Positions 1 to 5,350 of a stretch of DNA of 7,439 bases are shown here, piece after piece. Source of the DNA: an uncultured beta proteobacterium (GTDB lineage Bacteria; Pseudomonadota; Gammaproteobacteria; Burkholderiales; Rhodocyclaceae); the NCBI GenBank assembly GCA_903953145.1, contig CAJBIL010000521.1, positions 1 to 7,439 on the forward strand. The letters are read 5' to 3'. Position 1 is the stretch's first letter. Each line of letters begins with the position of its first letter. The notes beneath the pieces are model-generated. The model was not told the DNA's origin. It did not search any database and saw only the letters and a program-made list of their open reading frames with translations. The position numbers and the translations under genes are program-made.

Positions 1-1522
1 CGGCGTTAACGCAATCTTCGACCACTGCGTCGAGCGCCTTGGCCAGTTTGCTCTGGCTGACGTCATGCTGGTACTGGCCAACACCAATCGACTTCGGGTC
101 GATTTTCACCAACTCGGCGAGCGGGTCTTGCAGGCGGCGGGCAATCGATACCGCACCGCGCAGGCTGACGTCAAGTTCGGGGAACTCACGCGAGGCGTAT
201 TCGGAGGCTGAATAAACCGAGGCGCCGGCTTCGGAGACGACGATCTTGCTCATGTGCAGTTCGGGCTGCATTTTGATCAGGTCAGCGGCCAGTTTGTCGG
301 TTTCACGCGAGGCAGTGCCGTTGCCGATGCTGATCAGGTCGACGTTGTGCTTGCGGGCGAGTAAAGCCAGCGTGTGCAGCGATCCATCCCAGTCGCGGCG
401 TGGTTCATGCGGGTAGATGGTGGCGGTGTCGAGCAGCTTGCCGGTGGCGTCGACGACGGCGACTTTGACGCCGGTGCGCAGGCCGGGGTCAAGGCCTAGC
501 GTGGCGCGCTGGCCCGCCGGTGCGGCGAGCAGAAGATCGTGCAGGTTGGCGCCGAAAACGCGGATGGCTTCTTCTTCAGCACGCTCGCGCAGGGCGTTCA
601 TCAGCTCCAGTTCGAGATGCAGGAAAATCTTGATGCGCCATGTCCAGCGCACGGTGTCGGCCAGCCATTTGTCGGCCGGGCGGCCCTGATCGGTAATCTG
701 GAAGCGTTTGGCAATGCGGCCTTCACAGGGATTGTGGCCAGGCTTGGCCGGTGCCTGGCCTGCGCCCGGTGCCGCTTCGAGTTCGCTATCAAGCAGCAGA
801 GCAACTTGCAGCATGCCTTCGTTGCGTCCGCGAAAGAGCGCCAGGGCGCGGTGCGAAGGCACGGTGCGGATGGCTTCTGCGTAGTCGAAGTAGTCGCGGA
901 ATTTGGCGCCTTCGAGTTCCTTGCCGGTGACGACGGTGGATTTGACGACGCCGTGTTCGTCCAGATATTCGCGCAGGCTGCCAAGCAGGGCGGCGTCTTC
1001 GGCGAATTGCTCCATCAGAATCTGGCGAGCGCCGTCGAGCACGCTTTTAATGTCGGCAAAGCCGGCTTCGGCGTTGAGGTAGGCGGCAGCTTCGGCGTCC
1101 GGCGAGCGCGTTGGGTCAGCCAGTAGCGCCTCAGCAAGCGGTGCCAGGCCGGCTTCGCGGGCAATCTGTGCCTTGGTGCGGCGTTTCTGCTTGTAGGGCA
1201 GGTAGAGGTCTTCAAGGCGCTGCTTGGTGCCGGCAAGGCCGATTTCGGCAGCCAGCTCGGGGGTTAATTTGCCCTGTTCATCAATTGAAACGAGGATCGC
1301 GCCGCGCCGGTCTTCCAGTTCGCGCAGATAGATCAGTCGCTCGTCAAGCAGGCGCAGCTGGATGTCGTCAAGACCGCCTGTGACTTCCTTGCGGTAGCGG
1401 GCGATGAAGGGCACGGTCGCCCCTTCACCGAGCAGCGCAACGGTGGCGACGACTTGTTGCGGGCGACAGCCGATTTCTTCGGCAATCTGTTGGGCAATAC
1501 GGTGTTCAATTGAGGGCAGCAT
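1..1522 (-). CDS. tex: Transcription accessory protein Tex, N-terminal 507 residues (cut by left edge)
   Basis: Tex is a conserved cytoplasmic nucleic-acid-binding protein linked to transcription and RNA handling. The reading frame is open from the ATG at 1522 to the window edge: 507 codons plus one base of a family usually about 770 residues long. The first 75 residues follow the typical Tex start, with a PFIARYRKE motif near residues 43-51 and GGLDD soon after. A YqgF/RNase H-like domain follows, with LDPGLRTGVK around residues 345-353, then the IGNGTASRET, SEAGASVYSASE and GVGQYQHDVSQ motifs. The visible part ends in LDAVVEDCVNA, where the helix-hairpin-helix region begins; the S1 RNA-binding domain lies outside. 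The same frame is kept at both ends, so I see no frameshift. The start has a poor Shine-Dalgarno sequence but matches the usual MLPSIEHRIA-type N-terminus. A candidate promoter lies about 40 bases upstream. Confidence 0.96.
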   Translation of the reverse strand, partial: MLPSIEHRIAQQIAEEIGCRPQQVVATVALLGEGATVPFIARYRKEVTGGLDDIQLRLLDERLIYLRELEDRRGAILVSIDEQGKLTPELAAEIGLAGTKQRLEDLYLPYKQKRRTKAQIAREAGLAPLAEALLADPTRSPDAEAAAYLNAEAGFADIKSVLDGARQILMEQFAEDAALLGSLREYLDEHGVVKSTVVTGKELEGAKFRDYFDYAEAIRTVPSHRALALFRGRNEGMLQVALLLDSELEAAPGAGQAPAKPGHNPCEGRIAKRFQITDQGRPADKWLADTVRWTWRIKIFLHLELELMNALRERAEEEAIRVFGANLHDLLLAAPAGQRATLGLDPGLRTGVKVAVVDATGKLLDTATIYPHEPRRDWDGSLHTLALLARKHNVDLISIGNGTASRETDKLAADLIKMQPELHMSKIVVSEAGASVYSASEYASREFPELDVSLRGAVSIARRLQDPLAELVKIDPKSIGVGQYQHDVSQSKLAKALDAVVEDCVNA

Positions 1523-1558
1523 CGAGGTTCGCGGCGTCTGTGTGAAAAAAGAGCGCGA

Positions 1559-1587
1559 ACTATGCAGAATCGGGCGGCAAAACTCAA
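1559..1587 (-). promoter_or_regulatory. Candidate sigma-70 promoter for tex
   Basis: Read on the minus strand, TTGAGT (1587-1582) and CATAGT (1564-1559) each match 4 of 6 bases of the -35 and -10 consensus and are separated by exactly 17 bases. Initiation would fall near 1552, giving a leader of about 30 bases. This is a consensus match only. Read-through from the carbonic-anhydrase-like gene upstream is the alternative. Confidence 0.35.
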
Positions 1588-1635
1588 GCTAATAGGTGGT
1601 CGCCACCCGGGGGCGTACCGTAAAGCGGGGAAATA

Positions 1636-2163
1636 TCAATCATCGCAAGCGCTCAGATCCCGCTTGTAACGTTGCCAGTTTTGCACATAGCTGGCCGCAC
1701 TGTTGCCGAGGCCTGCGACTTCCTGATCATTCAGTTCGCGCACTACTTTGCCTGGCGAGCCGATGATCAGTGAGCGATCCGGGTAGATTTTCCCTTCGGG
1801 GATCAGGGTGTTGGCACCGACGATACAGTTTTTGCCGATGACGGCATGGTTGAGGATGACTGAGCCGATGCCGATCAACGAGCCGTCACCGACGGTGCAG
1901 CCATGCAGCATGACGAGGTGGCCGACGGTCACGTTGCAACCGATATTGAGCGGTACGCCTTCATCCGCGTGCAGCACTGATCCATCCTGAATGTTCGAGT
2001 TTTCGCCGATGCTGATCGGGTCATTGTCGCCGCGTACGGTGACGTTCCACCAGAGGGAGGCATTGCGCGCGAGACGGACGTCGCCAATCACAGTGGCGTT
2101 GTCTGCAACCCAGCTGACGGGGTCGATCTGCGGATGTCGGTTGCCGAGTTTGAAGAGGGGCAT
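1636..2163 (-). CDS. Gamma-carbonic-anhydrase-like hexapeptide-repeat protein (YrdA/PaaY type)
   Basis: The 175-residue protein is a left-handed parallel beta-helix of the gamma-carbonic anhydrase superfamily. Hexapeptide turns are visible throughout, for example VIGDV, SIGEN, NIGCN, TVGDG, LIGIGS and VIGKN. The residues expected for the metal site are all present: His65 in LHADEG, and His82 and His87 in VGHLVMLHGC. Arg44, Asp46 and Gln59 match other active-site positions of Cam-type enzymes. The C-terminal helix (from about residue 143) is the usual cap. Length is normal for the family. The start is well supported by AAGGAAA eight bases before the ATG. Many members of this family have no measured CO2-hydrating activity, so the metal site is supported but the reaction is not. 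It is divergent from the cytochrome operon, and the 222 bases between the two starts hold both control regions. Confidence 0.9.
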   Translation of the reverse strand: MPLFKLGNRHPQIDPVSWVADNATVIGDVRLARNASLWWNVTVRGDNDPISIGENSNIQDGSVLHADEGVPLNIGCNVTVGHLVMLHGCTVGDGSLIGIGSVILNHAVIGKNCIVGANTLIPEGKIYPDRSLIIGSPGKVVRELNDQEVAGLGNSAASYVQNWQRYKRDLSACDD

Positions 2164-2242
2164 GGCGTGGTTTCCTTATTTTTCAGGTGGTTTTGCGGCC
2201 GTTTTTTCTGATTCTGTATCGAATTTAATAGCAGCGCTGTTC

Positions 2243-2275
2243 GTTAAGGGTGCCTTAAGAAAGTTAATGAATACT
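2243..2275 (+). promoter_or_regulatory. Candidate response-regulator box and promoter of the shp operon
   Basis: GTTAA (2243-2247) and CTTAA (2254-2258) are direct half-sites 11 bases apart, which is one helical turn. That gives the CTTAA-N6-CTTAA layout described for QseB and closely related to the PmrA/BasR box. A weaker third TTAAT starts at 2264. The same bases also read as a dyad, TTAAGG-GTG-CCTTAA (2244-2258), so a symmetric repressor cannot be excluded. A possible -10 element, AATACT (2270-2275, 4 of 6 matches), follows. The box would then sit in the -35 region, as in activator-dependent promoters of this class. The leader to the shp ATG would be about 100 bases. The divergent carbonic-anhydrase-like gene could share the site. 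Confidence 0.4.
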
Positions 2276-2373
2276 CTTTTCTGTTACCAGTGGTTCGGCG
2301 TAAGCAGAGGATGCCGGGCTGGCTGGCCAATTCGCAATCAATCTTATTGAACGGGTGATTTGCCCAAATGAGC

Positions 2374-2378
2374 AGGAA
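2374..2378 (+). promoter_or_regulatory. Ribosome binding site deciding the shp start
   Basis: AGGAA lies seven bases before the ATG at 2386. The in-frame ATG at 2368 has no purine-rich sequence in front of it. The downstream ATG also gives a standard signal peptide beginning Met-Lys-Lys. Confidence 0.7.
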
Positions 2379-2385
2379 AATTATC

Positions 2386-2796
2386 ATGAAAAAAACTGGG
2401 ATTATTTCGGCAATCGCGCTTTCTGCGATTTTTACATTTTCTGCGCCGTTGATGGCTGCTGAAAATACGATTCTGGAATCTTATCGCGCCGCCGCCCGGC
2501 AGGAAAACCCGGCCTTCAAGGATTTTTCTTCAACGCGTGGACAGGCTTTCCATACTGCCAAGAGCGGTGATTTGTCTTGCGCCAGTTGCCATACCGAGAA
2601 TATCAAGGCGCACGGTAAGCATGCCACGACGGGCAAGGATATTTTGCCGCTTGCGCCATCCGCTAACCCTGACCGCTTTGCCGATGCCGCTAAAGTTGAA
2701 AAATGGTTCAAGCGTAACTGTAACGATGTCCTAAAACGCGCGTGTACCGCTCAGGAAAAAGGCGATTTTATCGCTTACACCCTGTCGGTCAAATAA
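2386..2796 (+). CDS. shp: SHP-type monoheme cytochrome c (DUF1924 family), periplasmic oxygen/NO-binding heme protein
   Basis: The 136-residue precursor has a lysine-start signal peptide with a hydrophobic stretch at 6-24, cleaved near residues 24-25. It carries one c-type heme site, C65-A-S-C68-H69. The rest matches Rhodobacter sphaeroides heme protein SHP as I remember it: TGKDILPLAPSANPDRF (82-98), then VEKW and a RNCN...C..QEK block (110-124). By that alignment Asn111 corresponds to the SHP distal ligand Asn88, which leaves the iron when O2 or NO binds. Cys112 and Cys120 correspond to the SHP disulfide next to it. Characterised SHP is high-spin, binds O2 and NO, has been reported to have NO dioxygenase activity, and accepts electrons from DHC. 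The next two genes are dhc and cytochrome b561, the classic SHP neighbours. In vivo function remains open. An in-frame ATG at 2368 would add six residues. Confidence 0.88.
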   Translation: MKKTGIISAIALSAIFTFSAPLMAAENTILESYRAAARQENPAFKDFSSTRGQAFHTAKSGDLSCASCHTENIKAHGKHATTGKDILPLAPSANPDRFADAAKVEKWFKRNCNDVLKRACTAQEKGDFIAYTLSVK

Positions 2797-2805
2797 GGGG
2801 CGATC

Positions 2806-3294
2806 ATGAAAAAACTTCTGATGCTGATGGCCGTTGCGCTTTTGCCACTGACAGCGCTTGCCGATAGCGACAACAAATACGGTGGTGAGAATCGCGGCAA
2901 GCCGTTGCTGCCGAAGCAGATCAACGCCAAATGGCAGGAAGAATGCGGTGCTTGCCACATTGCCTATGCGCCGGGCCTGTTGCCAGCCGATTCATGGCGC
3001 AAGCTGATGTCTGGCCTTGACCAGCACTTCGGCACTGATGCTGCGTTAGCGACCAATGAGAATCGGGCGATTACTGAGTTTCTGGTGAAAAATGAATCGA
3101 ATCGCTGGCGCGCGAAAAGTGCGCCGCTGCGTATTACCGAGAGCGCTTGGTTCAAGGCTAAACATGGCACCCATGAAATTGCGCCGGATGTCTGGAAACG
3201 TGCCTCGATCAAAAGCCCGGCCAACTGCCAAGCCTGCCATCTTGAAGCAGCACAGGCTGATTTCAATGAGCACCGTATCAAGATTCCAAAATAA
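2806..3294 (+). CDS. dhc: Diheme cytochrome c (DHC family), periplasmic electron carrier to SHP
   Basis: This 162-residue protein has a signal peptide (residues 1-19, ending TALA) and two c-type heme sites, C47-G-A-C50-H51 and C141-Q-A-C144-H145. Between them are the DHC family signatures SWRKLM (63-68), HFG (74-76) and LRIT (108-111). His74, His120, His123 and His156 are candidates for distal axial ligands; the sequence alone does not settle which are used. In characterised systems DHC is the electron donor to SHP. It starts nine bases after shp. Its ribosome site AAGGGG overlaps the shp stop codon, so the two are surely co-transcribed. The mature sequence closely resembles the C-terminal domain of the next protein, which suggests a duplication. 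Confidence 0.92.
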   Translation: MKKLLMLMAVALLPLTALADSDNKYGGENRGKPLLPKQINAKWQEECGACHIAYAPGLLPADSWRKLMSGLDQHFGTDAALATNENRAITEFLVKNESNRWRAKSAPLRITESAWFKAKHGTHEIAPDVWKRASIKSPANCQACHLEAAQADFNEHRIKIPK

Positions 3295-3315
3295 CGCCGG
3301 CTTATCGATCACATC

Positions 3316-4455
3316 ATGAAACCTGTTCTTGTCTGGGATATCCCGACCCGTTTATTTCATTGGTTGATGGCGGCGAGTTTTCTCGGTGCCTGGCTGAGTA
3401 GCGAGTCTGACCAGTGGCTTTCGGCGCATGCGTTCTGCGGTTATTTGCTGCTTGGCTTGATCGGCTTTCGCCTGATCTGGGGTTTTGCCGGCGGGTATTA
3501 CGCGCGTTTTTCATCTTTTTTGCATAGCCCGCTTTCGGGGCTGGCTTATGTGCGACAGATGGTTGCAGGCAAAGCGAAGCGCTATATTGGCCACAATCCG
3601 GCAGGTAGCCAGGCAATCTTCCTTTTGCTCATCCTCGGTCTTGCCGTTACGGTAACGGGGATTTTTACGCTGAGTGGCGAAGAGCAGCAGGCTTCATTCG
3701 GAATCCGCTTAAGCGTTTCGCTAGGCAGGATGTTCAAGGAGGGGCATGAGGCAGTTGCCGGTTTGATGCTGCTTGTTGTTGTCGGCCATATCGCGGGTGT
3801 TGCCGTCGAGAGCTATCTGCACAAGGAGAATCTGGCACGCTCAATGATTACGGGGCTCAAGGCGGCATCAGTTGACGAGCCGATTTCCCGTCCCTATCGT
3901 CTGGTCAGTCTAATTCTGGCCTTGGCTGTCGTGGCGTTTGGTATCTGGTGGTTTTTCTATGCGCTGCACCAGCCTATTGAAAAAGCACTTGGGTTGCAGG
4001 AAGGCGCAATCAGTAAGCCAAATGTCGCTTTCGTGGGCGAGAAGCTAGCGGATAACGCACGCTGGCGCGAGGAGTGCGGTAGCTGCCATATTGCATTCCA
4101 CCCCAATCTGTTGCCCGAGCGCTCCTGGAGAAAGCTGATGGCCGGGCAGGAGCACCATTTTGGCGCTGACCTTGGTCTCGATGCGCCGACAAATCAAGCG
4201 CTTTTAACCTTTCTGGTCACGAATGCCGCCGAGCGCAGCAACCGGGAAGCCGCTTTCAAGATAAATCGCTCACTAAAGCCTGAGGCAACCCCACTGCGAA
4301 TTACCGAAACGCCCTACTGGATCAAGAAACACCGTGAAATTCCGGAAGCTGACTGGCGTTTGCCCTCGGTAAAAAGTCGGGCTAACTGCGGTGCCTGTCA
4401 TCAGGATGCAGAGGCGGGTACTTTCGAGGATGGGGCAATGCAGATGCCGAGGTGA
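3316..4455 (+). CDS. Membrane cytochrome b561 fused to a C-terminal diheme cytochrome c (DHC) domain
   Basis: The 379-residue protein has two parts. Residues 1-220 are a Ni-hydrogenase-type cytochrome b561. It starts VWDIPTRLFHW and has about five hydrophobic spans (near 11-28, 36-57, 99-118, 145-166 and 195-216). His15, His38, His144 and His158 are the likely heme b ligands; HNPAGS (93-98) is typical of the family. Residues 237-379 are a DHC domain with C254-G-S-C257-H258 and C358-G-A-C361-H362, plus the SWRKLM, HHFG and LRIT signatures. Five spans with a cytoplasmic N-terminus place this domain in the periplasm, as c-type heme attachment requires. It probably oxidises quinol and passes electrons to the free DHC and SHP. 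The gap to dhc is 21 bases with no clear Shine-Dalgarno sequence, so translation may depend on coupling or be low. The fused domain has a longer linker between its hemes (about residues 305-325) than the free DHC. Confidence 0.92.
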   Translation: MKPVLVWDIPTRLFHWLMAASFLGAWLSSESDQWLSAHAFCGYLLLGLIGFRLIWGFAGGYYARFSSFLHSPLSGLAYVRQMVAGKAKRYIGHNPAGSQAIFLLLILGLAVTVTGIFTLSGEEQQASFGIRLSVSLGRMFKEGHEAVAGLMLLVVVGHIAGVAVESYLHKENLARSMITGLKAASVDEPISRPYRLVSLILALAVVAFGIWWFFYALHQPIEKALGLQEGAISKPNVAFVGEKLADNARWREECGSCHIAFHPNLLPERSWRKLMAGQEHHFGADLGLDAPTNQALLTFLVTNAAERSNREAAFKINRSLKPEATPLRITETPYWIKKHREIPEADWRLPSVKSRANCGACHQDAEAGTFEDGAMQMPR

Positions 4456-4458
4456 ACG

Positions 4459-4479
4459 TATTGCCCAGATATGGCAATA
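4459..4479. repeat. Inverted repeat TATTGCC-N7-GGCAATA between the cytochrome genes and the binding-protein gene
   Basis: Seven bases pair perfectly around a seven-base centre, just after the cytochrome b stop. It could be an operator, a processing or attenuation hairpin, or a weak terminator. No T-run follows directly; the nearest T-rich stretch is at 4498-4510. TTGCCC (4461-4466) and TAAATG (4484-4489) are 17 bases apart and could be a poor promoter overlapping the dyad, but the matches are only 4 and 3 of 6. Confidence 0.4.
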
Positions 4480-4516
4480 TGGCTAAATGATTTATCCGTT
4501 TTGATTTTTTGAGATC

Positions 4517-4521
4517 GGAAG
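4517..4521 (+). promoter_or_regulatory. Ribosome binding site supporting the TTG start of the binding-protein gene
   Basis: GGAAG is seven bases before the TTG at 4529. An in-frame stop (TGA at 4502) lies upstream with no ATG or GTG between. The first in-frame ATG downstream would remove the signal peptide, so TTG is the only sensible start. Confidence 0.7.
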
Positions 4522-4528
4522 TAACGAA

Positions 4529-5350
4529 TTGAGACTGCAAAAATTAAAAGAAATTCTGATCTGTGGTTTGCTTTTACTGGCGCCGCAGGTACAGGCGGAG
4601 GATATTCATGTCGGGGGGACCGGTTCCGCCTCGCCATTGATGCAAAAACTGGGGGCTGCTTATCACGCACAATATCCGGCGGACGAAGTGCGTGTGATGC
4701 TGCCGCCACCAAGTAGCGGCGGCGGTTTGCGGATGCTGCTGTCAGGTAAGCTTGACGTTGCTCTGGCCGGGCGCAAGCTGAGTGCAGAGGAAGCATCAGG
4801 CATCGGTGCTGTTTTTGAATACGTCAGAACACCGTTGCTGATTGCCGGGCGCGGCACCCGTAAAGCGGGCTTCACACGGGTTGATCTTGCTGAGCTTTAC
4901 GCCGGTCGTTTGCTGCGATGGGACGATGGTGCCGCGATTCGGCTGATCATGCGTTCCCCCTATGAAAGTGACACGCTTCAGTTGCGCGGGCTCTCTCCAG
5001 CCGTCGATGTGGCTTTACGCGATGCTTTGGCGCGCCCGGGTATGGCCTATGCGGAAAATGACCTTGATGCAGTTGATCTGCTCTCCAAGACCCCCGGCAG
5101 CGTGGGTACTTCCTCACTGGGTTTGTTGAAGCTGATGAACAGCAAGCTGACAATTTATCCTCTCGACGGGGTGATGCCTTCTGTTGCTGCATTGAGTGAG
5201 GGGCGTTATCCCTTGAGCAAATCTATTTTTGTGGTGGTTGGCCGAAAGACGCAACAGCCGAGCGCTGCGACAAAACGTTTCATCGAGTTTCTGCACTCGC
5301 CGGAAGCAATGGACGTTCTGCGGCAAGCTGATTATCAGTCGGTGTTTTGA
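4529..5350 (+). CDS. PstS-like periplasmic substrate-binding protein (PBP-like superfamily), ligand unknown
   Basis: The 273-residue protein has a signal peptide (1-23, ending VQA). Its fold signatures are those of phosphate-type periplasmic binding proteins: GGTGSASPLMQKL (29-41) at the first ligand loop, SSGGGLRMLLSGKLDVALAG (62-81), and a GSVGTSSLG segment (190-198) like the PstS GxIGY region. The arginine-containing RxxGSGT loop of true PstS is not evident. The equivalent stretch reads RSPYESDT (142-149), so phosphate is doubtful; another oxyanion or small ligand is possible. No pstC, pstA or pstB lies nearby. The gene instead overlaps the next gene, a PAS sensor, by one base (TGATG at 5348-5352). 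It is therefore best seen as a ligand-presenting partner of that sensor, in the manner of TorT with TorS. Translation begins with TTG, which usually means modest expression. Confidence 0.8.
   Translation: MRLQKLKEILICGLLLLAPQVQAEDIHVGGTGSASPLMQKLGAAYHAQYPADEVRVMLPPPSSGGGLRMLLSGKLDVALAGRKLSAEEASGIGAVFEYVRTPLLIAGRGTRKAGFTRVDLAELYAGRLLRWDDGAAIRLIMRSPYESDTLQLRGLSPAVDVALRDALARPGMAYAENDLDAVDLLSKTPGSVGTSSLGLLKLMNSKLTIYPLDGVMPSVAALSEGRYPLSKSIFVVVGRKTQQPSAATKRFIEFLHSPEAMDVLRQADYQSVF

Noticed and set aside
539..1126. Plus-strand open frame of 195 codons opposite tex
   Set aside because: It is antisense to a well-conserved Tex frame, has no recognisable domain and no ribosome site. High GC content explains its length.
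1595..1607. Small hairpin GGTGG-TCG-CCACC between the carbonic-anhydrase-like gene and tex, as a terminator
   Set aside because: The stem is only five bases and no T-run follows on either strand.
2164..2242. Promoter for the carbonic-anhydrase-like gene on the minus strand
   Set aside because: I found -10-like AT-rich hexamers but none with a -35 partner at an acceptable spacing, so I do not place one.
3314..3616. Minus-strand 100-codon frame opposite the cytochrome b gene
   Set aside because: It lies wholly within the conserved cytochrome b561 coding sequence and its translation is low-complexity and unlike any family I know.
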